From the NCBI RefSeq assembly GCF_900107725.1, contig NZ_FNQO01000001.1, positions 310,001-374,000 on the forward strand: DNA of 64,000 nucleotides. The letters are read 5' to 3'. The DNA comes from Microbulbifer marinus (GTDB lineage: Bacteria > Pseudomonadota > Gammaproteobacteria > Pseudomonadales > Cellvibrionaceae). The translations under genes and the position numbers were made by a program. The notes under the pieces are model-generated. The model was given only the letters and a program-made list of their open reading frames with translations. It was not told where the DNA came from and ran no database searches. Below are positions 18,328 to 26,342 of this stretch, in pieces; position 1 is the first letter of the stretch, and every line of letters begins with the position of its first letter.

Positions 18328-19437
18328 ATGTTATCTCGCTTGATAGGGAAAATAAAAAAGGCTGGAGACTGTTCTGTCAATAGAAATATCTATATCCACA
18401 TCGGTATTTCGAAGACAGGAACCACGGCAATCCAAAAGTTTTTTCACAAAAATTCGGAAATGCTGGCTTCGAAGGGGTTTCATTATGTCCGAGGCGGACG
18501 CGCAGAAGGTGGCGCGTGCCACCATCACCTGGCAAGGCTCTATAAGAGCGGAAATGCGCGCCGCGAAGATGTTTTAGCCCTTCGCGATGAAATGGCACAA
18601 TCGGACAGTCATAGCTTTATTATCTCAAGCGAGATGTTTGAATACCTTGGGCCTTCTCAGATAAAGCAGCTAAAGCGTGATTTTGAAGGGTATACTCTAA
18701 TATTGGTTGTATATCTTCGATACCAAGACCAAGCTCTATCTTCTATGTATAACGAGCTGGTAAAAAAGCATGCCTGCGCCACTTCCTTTTCCGAGCACGT
18801 GCGGGAAACCCCTAGGAAGGGGTTGCTGTTATACGGAAAGATGCTTAAGCAGTGGGAGAAGGAGTTCGGAAGAAATAATATTCGTGTGCGTGTCTATGAT
18901 CGAGAGAGATTGCGCGGTGGGAATGTCATAGAAGATATGTGCGTGACGATTGGAATGGATGTTCGGGATATAAATATTCCTGATTCCTCGGCCAATCCTT
19001 CGATATCCGCTGCCGCTATACACCTTCTTCGGGATATTAACTCTCACATGGATTATTCCATTGATCATGCCGAGCATTATGGCTTGGCTTGCAAACTGGC
19101 TTTTACGCTCGATAAGCTGATACGGAACGAGTTCCCTTGTTTTGATCACAACGCAAGTAGCTATTTCCCCTCCTGTGGCGAATACGATGAACTTATGGAG
19201 TACTACCGTCGAGACAATCTGAGGATTTCTCGTCGCTATTTGTCCGGGGAGGGTTTTTCGGAGCGGGAATTTTCGTCAGCAAAAGAATTGACCGATGGCT
19301 CTAAGCGGGATGTTCTGATAGCTCTCGCGGAGAAGCTCGGAATACCAAGGGACTGCGATAAAATGGAGGTGGCAGCATTGACAAGGCTAATTGCGGAATT
19401 CTGGTCTGGAGAGTTGAGAAGGCTTTGCAAATCATAG
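18328..19437 (+). CDS. sulfotransferase-like protein
   Basis: The product is about 370 residues. ATG at 18328 is preferred; a TTG two codons upstream directly follows the previous stop. NIYIHIGISKTGTTAIQKFF near the N-terminus is the PAPS 5'-phosphosulfate loop. SFIISSEMFEYL and LVVYLRYQDQALSSMYNELV correspond to the central strand and the 3'-phosphate-binding region, with R-Y-Q-D-Q-x-L-S in place of R-x-P-x-x-x-x-x-S. It resembles the C-terminal half of the WcbI–sulfotransferase fusion two genes upstream, suggesting related carbohydrate sulfotransferases. No membrane segment is seen, so it should act in the cytoplasm on a nascent glycan. Its 6-bp spacing from the previous gene indicates co-transcription. 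Confidence 0.75.
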   Translation: MLSRLIGKIKKAGDCSVNRNIYIHIGISKTGTTAIQKFFHKNSEMLASKGFHYVRGGRAEGGACHHHLARLYKSGNARREDVLALRDEMAQSDSHSFIISSEMFEYLGPSQIKQLKRDFEGYTLILVVYLRYQDQALSSMYNELVKKHACATSFSEHVRETPRKGLLLYGKMLKQWEKEFGRNNIRVRVYDRERLRGGNVIEDMCVTIGMDVRDINIPDSSANPSISAAAIHLLRDINSHMDYSIDHAEHYGLACKLAFTLDKLIRNEFPCFDHNASSYFPSCGEYDELMEYYRRDNLRISRRYLSGEGFSEREFSSAKELTDGSKRDVLIALAEKLGIPRDCDKMEVAALTRLIAEFWSGELRRLCKS

Positions 19438-19510
19438 TGGCGACAAAATGCCTTTGAAATTCTAGCTTCATAGAAGTTGGTGCATTCAAGTTTCTTGTTG
19501 TTGAGTTGAT

Positions 19511-20275
19511 ATGAAGAATCATATATTGGTCGGAACACATCACAAAACTGGCTCCGTGTGGATGTTGAAGGTTTTTCGCAATATCGCGAGCAGACTAAAA
19601 GTGCCATTTATCAATTTGTCTGCGCACTCTAAGTATTATCGAGAAAATATCGGTAGCCAAGAAGGTGTTAACGCTTTACTCGCGGAGGTAGGGCTGTCCT
19701 CCGAATACACGATTTTCTTTGATGACCATAGTTATTTCGGTACTATCGATGATGGTCTGGCTGAGCGCTTTCGTGGCTTTCGCATGGTGCGGTCGCCTGT
19801 TTCCGTTATTTCTTCCGCGGCGAAATATCACTGTTGGTCAAAGGAAAAGTGGCTGCATACTCCAAGGAAGGGCGTGAACGGCATCCCTTATCAGGAATAT
19901 ATAAAATCATTGCCGGATGATAACGCCAGGTATCGTTTTGAGATGAAAATGTCTGCAATGAATGTAATAACGGCGATGGCGGAATTTGATAGAGAGCCTT
20001 ACTTTCTTACGGTTAAGTATGAAGACGTAATCAATGATAGGTCGCTTGTAAAATTTGCTGGCATTATGGCGCACCTCGGCCTGGAGGGTAGGGAAGTGTT
20101 GGAGGCGCTTGAAGCGGTATACGTGAACTCGCTCTTTGGTGAGCTGTCGAGTGAAGACCAATCGCACGTTCAGTCAGATTCGAATACGAAGTATGGATCT
20201 GACTGGGATGAAGATACCTGGAATTTGTATAATCAAAAAGTCCGACCGCTAGCTGAAAAACTGGGATATGTTTAG
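19511..20275 (+). CDS. sulfotransferase-domain protein
   Basis: The 254-residue protein begins with HILVGTHHKTGSVWMLKVFRNIA, the H/P-K-T/S-G-(S/T) loop that holds the 5'-phosphosulfate of PAPS. FRMVRSPVSVISSAAKYH (about residues 92–110) is the R-x-P-x-x-x-x-x-S 3'-phosphate site. FLTVKYEDVINDR matches the 'Y-E-D-L' strand near the acceptor site. It differs in layout from the two neighbouring sulfotransferases and may modify a different position. It is the last plus-strand gene before the convergent exporter operon. No PAPS-synthesis genes are in the window, so the donor comes from general sulfate assimilation. Confidence 0.8.
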   Translation: MKNHILVGTHHKTGSVWMLKVFRNIASRLKVPFINLSAHSKYYRENIGSQEGVNALLAEVGLSSEYTIFFDDHSYFGTIDDGLAERFRGFRMVRSPVSVISSAAKYHCWSKEKWLHTPRKGVNGIPYQEYIKSLPDDNARYRFEMKMSAMNVITAMAEFDREPYFLTVKYEDVINDRSLVKFAGIMAHLGLEGREVLEALEAVYVNSLFGELSSEDQSHVQSDSNTKYGSDWDEDTWNLYNQKVRPLAEKLGYV

Positions 20276-20539
20276 TCTGATCTGTAATTTTTAGGGTTGT
20301 GAGTTCGAATTCTCTCCGCGCGCTGATGCATGGAGGGTGTTGGCGATGTTCTCTGGTGCGACGGATTTACCATGATGTTACAGACTTGGTTTCGGCTTGG
20401 ATGGTAGCGGCGAGGCCCGGGACTGCTTCAGTGTTAATACAAGTGAGTGACAGATTGAATATGAGTAGATGGATTCCTTCGGTCGAGCAAAGGTAACATG
20501 AAGCGGGAATTGCTGAGGGGAGAGAAGAGCCTGAAGATG

Positions 20540-20559
20540 GCGGGCGGTGATGCGCCCGC
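20540..20559. terminator. possible hairpin terminator between convergent genes
   Basis: GCGGGCG and CGCCCGC form a perfect 7-bp stem around GTGATG, 11 bp past the wzt stop and in the gap between two convergent transcripts. There is no T-run on either side, so intrinsic termination is uncertain. The rest of 20276–20570 shows no supported gene. Confidence 0.35.
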
Positions 20560-20570
20560 AATTCCAGATT

Positions 20571-21308
20571 TTATGCTGCTTTCACTGCTGCTTTTTTACT
20601 ATGGTCTTTATCGCGGTCTGGTGCAGACTGTTCGTAGCGATCGAGCACTTCATCAGTTGGGCCTAGCGCCTTGACCAATCCATCTTCAATCCATAGGGCG
20701 CGCTCACAAAACTTTCGGATGGTTCCGGCAGAGTGTGAAACGAGCACCGCAGTCTGGTCGGATTGCACCCGTTCTTGGAGAGCTTTGCCGGACTTCCGCT
20801 TGAATTCCTTGTCGCCGACGCCCAGCATTTCATCGAGAAGTAGAATATCTGGCGTCGCCTGCATCGCGATGGCAAAGCCGAGTCGAGCGCGTTCGCCCGC
20901 AGAATAGGTGCTTACAGAGTGGTCCATCAAATGTCCGATGCCAGAGAATTCAATTACACCGTCAAGCAGTTGATTGGCCTCTTTTATGGTCTTGCCTTGT
21001 GTGACAAGGGACATGATTGCGTTGTCGAAGCCGCTGAGCTTATGAATAAAGCCTAGATTCAGCGTGAGTAGCTGAGAGCGGACGCCTTTCTCTTTGAAAA
21101 TCTTTCCCTGGTTTGGAGCAATAATTCCCGCAAGCAACCGCAGCAGGGTACTTTTCCCGGCTCCGTTGTGGCCTATTACGCCCAGCACTTCTCCGCGGAA
21201 TAGCTGGAAGTTTATCTCCTTCAGGACCCAGTTCTTTTGGGAGAAGGGGTTCAGGCTGCGACGATAGGCGAGCCCGACATTGTCGAATGACATGATCTCT
21301 CGATTCAT
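20571..21308 (-). CDS. wzt: polysaccharide ABC exporter, ATP-binding subunit (Wzt/KpsT type)
   Basis: Powers export of a finished lipid-linked polysaccharide across the inner membrane with the permease encoded just upstream. The 245-residue ATPase has Walker A GHNGAGKST (residues 46–54), the signature YSAGERARLGFA, Walker B ILLLDEML and the switch His in LVSHSAGTIRKFC. The hallmark of this subfamily, a signature with S-A-G-E rather than S-G-G-Q, is present. It is short (245 residues) and has no C-terminal carbohydrate-binding domain of the Wzt O9a type, so it resembles KpsT or O-antigen Wzt proteins whose chain is not terminally capped. It overlaps the permease gene by 4 bp. Convergent with the sulfotransferase gene. 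Confidence 0.92.
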   Translation of the reverse strand: MNREIMSFDNVGLAYRRSLNPFSQKNWVLKEINFQLFRGEVLGVIGHNGAGKSTLLRLLAGIIAPNQGKIFKEKGVRSQLLTLNLGFIHKLSGFDNAIMSLVTQGKTIKEANQLLDGVIEFSGIGHLMDHSVSTYSAGERARLGFAIAMQATPDILLLDEMLGVGDKEFKRKSGKALQERVQSDQTAVLVSHSAGTIRKFCERALWIEDGLVKALGPTDEVLDRYEQSAPDRDKDHSKKAAVKAA

Positions 21309-22072
21309 GGCAAGGCTCTCGGGTAGTAGCGGTCAAAACGGATAAGCAGCGCAATTCCTGCTGCGAAAGCACTGATACTGGCTATGAAAGGGTAAACAAG
21401 TGCTGAGAGGTTGGCTGTCCTCCCGTGCAGCAGCACATCCCGATAGCCTTCCAGAATGGTAACAAAAGGATTGAGGCGCAGTATTGCCTGGATCTCTTCT
21501 GGCCTTTCGCTGATATCGAAGAAAATTCCCGAGGTGAACATCATGGCCATAACGATCAGTGGAACCACATGAGTCAGGTCGGGTATGAGGGGTACAGTTG
21601 CAGCGAGGAAAAAGCTGATGCTCAGGTTAAATAGAATCTGGCACAAGATAACGTTCACGATTGACAGCCAGTCGCTGGTGGGTTCGTAGCCGCCCATGAT
21701 TACCAGTAAAAGCATGAGGGGAAATACAAACGCGAACCTGATCAGTGCTGTCAGGTTGGCAACTGAGGGAAATATCCACTTGGGTAGGTAAGTCTGCCCG
21801 AGGATGCCTTTACTGTTGATCAGTGAGTTGGAGCTGGCTGTGAGAGCGGAGGCGGTCCATTTGAACGGGAATAGTCCGGTGAGCAAAAAGTAAACAAAGC
21901 TGCTGCCCGATTGACCGCCACCCCTGACTCCACTCGCGAAAGCGAGATAGAAGAGTGCGGCCATAAGAAGCGGCTCGAGAATCCACCAGAGCATGCCGAG
22001 GTAAGACTGCTTGGTGTCGGCTTTGAGTGCGCCGATTCCCCGCAGCCAGATAAGATCCAGGTATTTCCGCAT
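21305..22072 (-). CDS. wzm: polysaccharide ABC exporter, permease subunit (Wzm/KpsM type)
   Basis: The 255-residue ABC-2 family membrane protein has about six hydrophobic segments. It starts with the amphipathic YLDLIWLRGIGALKADTKQSYLGMLWWILEPLL that precedes the first membrane helix in Wzm/KpsM proteins. SILRLNPFVTILEGYRDVLL-like sequence near residue 200–220 is the conserved 'N-P-x-x-x-x-x-x-x-R' segment of the family. It forms the translocation channel with the Wzt ATPase. The presence of an ABC exporter, and no wzx/wzy in view, predicts an ABC-dependent capsule or O-antigen pathway. It is divergent from the GT4 gene at 22294, so the 221-bp gap should contain both promoters. Confidence 0.92.
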   Translation of the reverse strand: MRKYLDLIWLRGIGALKADTKQSYLGMLWWILEPLLMAALFYLAFASGVRGGGQSGSSFVYFLLTGLFPFKWTASALTASSNSLINSKGILGQTYLPKWIFPSVANLTALIRFAFVFPLMLLLVIMGGYEPTSDWLSIVNVILCQILFNLSISFFLAATVPLIPDLTHVVPLIVMAMMFTSGIFFDISERPEEIQAILRLNPFVTILEGYRDVLLHGRTANLSALVYPFIASISAFAAGIALLIRFDRYYPRALP

Positions 22073-22293
22073 ATATATCTAACAGCCTGAGGCGGATGTT
22101 CGCATTAAGTCCCGCCCTGAGAATTGAGAGGGGCGCTTGTGGGCGCAAGTTGGTCGAAAATCTACATTCTCCATGGCGCCAATCAGGCGCTTAATATACA
22201 GTAACCCCCTTAAAAACAACAGGTTAACGATGGTGCTGTAGCCTCGAAACGATGCGCTACCGCCAAAAACGATCAAAAAATGTACAGCCCTAT

Positions 22294-23406
22294 ATGAGAG
22301 TTCTCCACTGTTACCGTACCTTCTACCCGGAAACCCAGGGGGGGCTTGAACAGGCGATTTTGGAGATGGCACGCCACGAGGCGGGTTCCGAGGTACTGAC
22401 TCTTTCGTCCTCACCCGGAGAGGTCTCAGTGAGCGACATCCCGGTGAAAGCGGATCGCCGTTGGTTATCTGTGGCTTCCTGTTGTATGGGGCCGGGCCTG
22501 GTGTCAACTCTGTACAAATCACAGGCTGATATTTTGCATTTGCACTTTCCCTGGCCGTTTGGGGATTTGTCCTATCTGTTGGGTGGCCGACGTAGGCCGC
22601 TCATTGTGACTTATCATTCCGATATTGTCCGACAGCGGGCATTGGGTGCGGTTTATGGGCCGCTGATGCGGCTGTTTCTGAATAAGGCGGACAGGATTGT
22701 TGCCACTTCTCCGAATTATTTGGCATCGAGCCCGGTATTGACTGAGTACGCAAAGAAAGTTGAGGTGATTCCCCTCGGCATTTCCGAAAGTGGTTATCCG
22801 CGGCCGAGCAATAATACTATCGGGCATCTGCGCGAACGCTTTGGGCAGGACTTCATGCTATTTATTGGAGCTCTTCGCTATTACAAAGGCCTGGAGTATC
22901 TGCTGCATGCCGCAAAAGGCTTGCCTTTCCCCATATTGATTGCGGGAAAGGGGCCGGAAGAAAAAATGCTCAAAGCACTTGCGGTGACTCTGGGGGCGGA
23001 GAATGTCCACTTTCTCGGTCACGTCGATGATGAAGAGAAGATGGCACTGCTAGACCTTTGTCGAGCAGTTGTTTTCCCTTCCCACCTGCGTTCTGAAGCG
23101 TTCGGGGTGACCCTACTCGAAGGCATGATGGCTGCAAAACCGTTGATTTCTTGTGATATCGGCACAGGAACTAGTTTTGTGAATCTTGATGGGGTAACGG
23201 GGCATGTCATTGCCCCAGCGGATGTGCAAGCGCTCCGAAGCGCAATGATGGATCTCTGGGATGATCGCAAAAAGGCGGAGTCCTGGGGGCATGCGGCACG
23301 TGCAAGATACGAAGAGATGTTTACCGGTCAGAAAATGGCGGAGGCTTACCAGGACTTGTATCGGAGGGTACTGGGTGAGCGCACTGACCACGGGGCGCGT
23401 GGTTGA
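22294..23406 (+). CDS. GT4-family glycosyltransferase
   Basis: I start at ATG 22294 (MRVLHCYRTF) because GT4 enzymes begin with this first Rossmann strand; the frame is open from 22252. The product is 370 residues. The N-terminal domain has the GG loop ETQGGLEQAILEMARH, and the C-terminal domain has FIGALRYYKGLEYLLHAA, GKGPEE and FPSHLRSEAFGVTLLEGMMAAKP with the E-x7-E donor-binding motif. It probably adds a hexose or mannose-like sugar from a nucleotide donor on the cytoplasmic face. It overlaps the next glycosyltransferase gene by one base (TGATG). Base composition is higher in G+C than the 1–15 kb genes. Confidence 0.88.
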   Translation: MRVLHCYRTFYPETQGGLEQAILEMARHEAGSEVLTLSSSPGEVSVSDIPVKADRRWLSVASCCMGPGLVSTLYKSQADILHLHFPWPFGDLSYLLGGRRRPLIVTYHSDIVRQRALGAVYGPLMRLFLNKADRIVATSPNYLASSPVLTEYAKKVEVIPLGISESGYPRPSNNTIGHLRERFGQDFMLFIGALRYYKGLEYLLHAAKGLPFPILIAGKGPEEKMLKALAVTLGAENVHFLGHVDDEEKMALLDLCRAVVFPSHLRSEAFGVTLLEGMMAAKPLISCDIGTGTSFVNLDGVTGHVIAPADVQALRSAMMDLWDDRKKAESWGHAARARYEEMFTGQKMAEAYQDLYRRVLGERTDHGARG

Positions 23407-24491
23407 TGTATCGTATTGCCATTGATGCGAGGCCGCTTTCTTTTCCCACCACGGGAATAGGTCGTTACACTCGAGCGATCATATCTCGTCTGATTGAGCG
23501 GGAATGGGATTGGTATCTGTATAGCGATAGGCCATTGTTATGGCCGGAGCTGCCGCCGTCGAATGTCAAAATCCGCCATCCGGCCTTCATGCCGCCGGCA
23601 GCGGGTTCAGTCTTTTCTCAGATCGCATACCCGATCTGGTGCTGGCGTGACAAGGTCGACCTGTTCTGGTCCCCTCGGCATCACTTGCCGTTAATGCTCG
23701 GGGGCGATGTTCGTTCAGTGGTTACAGTCCATGACTTGGTCTGGAAGCACTTCCCTGGGACCATGTCCCGCTTTGGCCGCTTGCTGGATGCCGGTTTGAT
23801 GCCGCCGTCTATCCGTAAGGCAGATAGGGTCATTAGCGTCTCTGATTCGACAACAAGTGAAATTCTTTCCGTCAGTTCCTGTGCAACTGTTGCCACGATT
23901 TACGAGGCACCTTTCCTTGAGTTGGCAGACGAAATTCAAGACGGGAACTACTTTCTCTTTGTTGGGACTTTGGAACCACGAAAAAATCTGTCGACACTTT
24001 TGAAAGCATATCGCCTTTATGCTGATTCATGTGGTGGTGCTCTTCCCCTGAAAATTTGTGGTGGCAAGGGTTGGGGCTTGCCGGCTCTGCAGCAGCTTAT
24101 CTCCGAGCTGAACTTGCAGGATAAAGTCATGCTTATGGGCTATGTATCAGATGCCGAGTTGCCTGATCTTTATCGTAATGCGCGGGCGCTGTTGATGCCT
24201 TCTTTATATGAAGGGTTTGGGTTGCCAATCGTTGAGGCATACAGTCAAAACACGCCAGTGATTACTTCGGATCGTGGTGCGATGCGCGAGGTTGCTGGCG
24301 AAGCTGCACTTCTGGTGGACCCAGAATGTCAGGTAGAGATTTCGCGTGCATTAACACAGTTAACAGTGGATTCATCTGCGCTTCGCGCACTGCAAAGGGC
24401 GGCACACCAGCGAGCTCAGCATTTTTCTTGGGACAAGGCGGCGAGGGAGACGCTGGAGCTTATGGAGTCCTTGTTAGCGTGTGGTGATTGA
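23406..24491 (+). CDS. GT4-family glycosyltransferase (mannosyltransferase-like)
   Basis: The 361-residue protein starts at the ATG overlapping the previous stop. YRIAIDARPLSFPTTGIGRYTRAII is the 'D-A-R-x-L-x-x-x-x-x-G-I-G-R-Y' opening of WbaZ/MtfB-like mannosyltransferases. It continues with TVHDLVWKHFP, FVGTLEPRKNLSTLLKAY and PSLYEGFGLPIVEAYSQNTPV, which carries the E-x7-E motif. The family commonly adds mannose or rhamnose to O-antigen and capsule chains; the exact sugar is inference. It is translationally coupled to the upstream GT4 gene and ends the polysaccharide locus, converging on the bat operon. Confidence 0.88.
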   Translation: MYRIAIDARPLSFPTTGIGRYTRAIISRLIEREWDWYLYSDRPLLWPELPPSNVKIRHPAFMPPAAGSVFSQIAYPIWCWRDKVDLFWSPRHHLPLMLGGDVRSVVTVHDLVWKHFPGTMSRFGRLLDAGLMPPSIRKADRVISVSDSTTSEILSVSSCATVATIYEAPFLELADEIQDGNYFLFVGTLEPRKNLSTLLKAYRLYADSCGGALPLKICGGKGWGLPALQQLISELNLQDKVMLMGYVSDAELPDLYRNARALLMPSLYEGFGLPIVEAYSQNTPVITSDRGAMREVAGEAALLVDPECQVEISRALTQLTVDSSALRALQRAAHQRAQHFSWDKAARETLELMESLLACGD

Positions 24492-24552
24492 TATGGCGAG
24501 TTCCTTCTTGGTATTCGTGCCGTCGATCGCCATATTCAGTCGTGCAAAAACC

Positions 24553-24574
24553 CGTTAAAAACCGAAGCTCGGGC
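24553..24574 (-). terminator. probable weak terminator of the moxR–bat operon
   Basis: Reading the minus strand after the batD stop, a short CCGA-GCT-TCGG hairpin is followed by TTTTT. The stem is only four bases, so efficiency may be low. Confidence 0.4.
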
Positions 24575-24579
24575 TTTGT

Positions 24580-26331
24580 TTAGGCAAATAAATCTGGCAA
24601 CGGTTTGGCTTCCTCCGCATCACTTTCTACCAGCTCACGTTTAAGCAGCCGGCTCACCAAAATCTGCATCTGCTGCTGATTCAGCGGCCTTGGCGGCGTG
24701 AGGTACAGAGCTGCATCGAGAAGTCGCTGGAGTTTTTGCAGCTCTTCGAATCGCAGTTCGCGATTGGCTTCGCTCAAAGTTTTGCCGCTGATATGGGGCC
24801 AGCGGGTGCGCAGCCAGTTTAATATGGCTTGTTGTATCTTCTGCGGATCACCGCTCTGCACGGCTTTCTCCAGCGCGCGGGCCTGTTGCTCGGCGTTGGG
24901 TTGCCGTTTTTCCTCTACTGAGCTAGTGATACTGCCGCGATTGCGCAGGTAAAAGAAATACAGCAGCCACAGCAGGTGGGAGGCGAGGGCAGCTATGGCC
25001 AGGTTGCGCCAGAACTGGCTCTGCTCTGCCACTGGCTCGGTGCCGGGCTTCAGCTCCGGTAACCGCTCGCCGGGTTGCTGCGAAGGTGCGGCTGCGGCCG
25101 CGCCGCTTACGGTGAAGCGGAAAGCGGGCAGCTGGGTGGCGCGCTGGCGGCCGGTTTTGGTGTCCCACCAGGTGATGGTGATGGGCGGCAGCTGATAGTC
25201 GCCGGGCTTGGTGGCGACGATGGCGGTAGTTTCTATGCGGCTGCCGGTGACGCCGCTCTGGTCTACCTGGTCATCCTGTTGTGGCTGGTCGGGGTAGGTT
25301 TTCAGGCCGTCGACACCGAGTTTCGGCAGCGGCGGCAGTTGGGCGGCGCGAAGGCCTTCGGCGCGCAGGGCGATGATGCGGGTGATGGGCTCGCCGACTC
25401 GGAAGTTTTCCGGGTCCTGGCTCCAGCTCTGCACTATGCCGAGACTGCTGGCGGGCAGCCAGTGGCTGCCGCTGTACTGGTCGGGCTTGGACTGCACCTC
25501 GATGGTCTTGGCCTCCGAGCGCAGGCGCAGGCGCTGGCTGTTACGGTTGAACAGCGAGAAGGGGTCGCGTCGGCCGGCGACGGCGACGTAGTTCAGTTGC
25601 GGAATGGTCAGCTCGCCGGAGCTTTCCGGGAAAACCGCGTAGGTGAGTTCGTAGACGGCGTGGCCAACGCCGTTGATGCGCCGTTCGTAGCGCTGTTCAT
25701 CGACTTTCTCCACGTGGGCGCCGGGAATCTGCAGCGGCTCCGTGGCGATGTCGTGCAGGCCGACGGTTGTGTAAAGGCGCACCTTGACCAGTAGCTGCTC
25801 CTGCACGTAGATCTCTTCCTTGTCCAGCTCCACTTCCAGGAACGCTTGGCGGTCACCGGCATTGGGGCTGCTTCCGGCTTCGGTCACGGTAATCGGTATC
25901 GCATCTGAAACCTGTCCCTTGTAGTGGAGGGAGGGGACGAACAGCTTGCCCTCGCGTTTGGGCGCAAGAGTCAGCATCCATTCGACGAAGCTCTCGGCGC
26001 GACCATTGATGACGCGGTATTGGTTGGACTGCTGGCGGGAGAGTATGTCGAAGTCCTGTTCCAGCAGTTCAAAGTCCGGCTGGCCACCGCTTTCATCACC
26101 GGAGTAGCGCAGGCGCAGGTTCAGGGTTTCATCGATACCGATTTGGTTGCGGTCGACGGTGGCGCTGAGGTCTGACGCCTGCACCGCGCTGGCCAAGGCC
26201 AATAACAGGAAGATCTGAATCAGCCTGGATGCCCAGTGGCGAGGAGAGACTCGATTGCATAGCGCGGATACCGCTGGGGCATAGCCGGCCGCGGTTCGGC
26301 TGGTTGACGTCACTTCGAAAAGATCTTTCAT
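24580..26331 (-). CDS. batD: BatD-like membrane protein (oxygen/stress tolerance operon)
   Basis: The frame opens at 26382, inside the previous gene. ATG at 26331 (or 26334) follows a GAAGAGA ribosome binding site and the batBC stop, so I start there, giving about 583 residues. A hydrophobic signal-type segment (LIQIFLLLALASAVQA) is followed by LSATVDRNQIGIDETLNLRL, the characteristic start of BatD proteins. Several immunoglobulin-like beta regions follow (EGKLFVPSLHYKG, SGELTIPQLNYVAV). A membrane helix near residues 445–465 (LAIAALASHLLWLLYFFY) precedes a cytoplasmic tail. Role: with BatA/B and MoxR it is thought to act in envelope protein maturation or stress tolerance; the mechanism is not established. 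Confidence 0.85.
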   Translation of the reverse strand: MKDLFEVTSTSRTAAGYAPAVSALCNRVSPRHWASRLIQIFLLLALASAVQASDLSATVDRNQIGIDETLNLRLRYSGDESGGQPDFELLEQDFDILSRQQSNQYRVINGRAESFVEWMLTLAPKREGKLFVPSLHYKGQVSDAIPITVTEAGSSPNAGDRQAFLEVELDKEEIYVQEQLLVKVRLYTTVGLHDIATEPLQIPGAHVEKVDEQRYERRINGVGHAVYELTYAVFPESSGELTIPQLNYVAVAGRRDPFSLFNRNSQRLRLRSEAKTIEVQSKPDQYSGSHWLPASSLGIVQSWSQDPENFRVGEPITRIIALRAEGLRAAQLPPLPKLGVDGLKTYPDQPQQDDQVDQSGVTGSRIETTAIVATKPGDYQLPPITITWWDTKTGRQRATQLPAFRFTVSGAAAAAPSQQPGERLPELKPGTEPVAEQSQFWRNLAIAALASHLLWLLYFFYLRNRGSITSSVEEKRQPNAEQQARALEKAVQSGDPQKIQQAILNWLRTRWPHISGKTLSEANRELRFEELQKLQRLLDAALYLTPPRPLNQQQMQILVSRLLKRELVESDAEEAKPLPDLFA

Positions 26332-26342
26332 CATTCTCTTCA

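Noticed and set aside
20299-20496. 65-codon frame in the convergent gap
   Set aside because: No ribosome binding site or motif; it overlaps the tRNA-like fragment.
25075-25794. 239-codon plus-strand open frame inside batD
   Set aside because: Antisense to batD; its Gly/Ala/Val-rich translation reflects codon bias.
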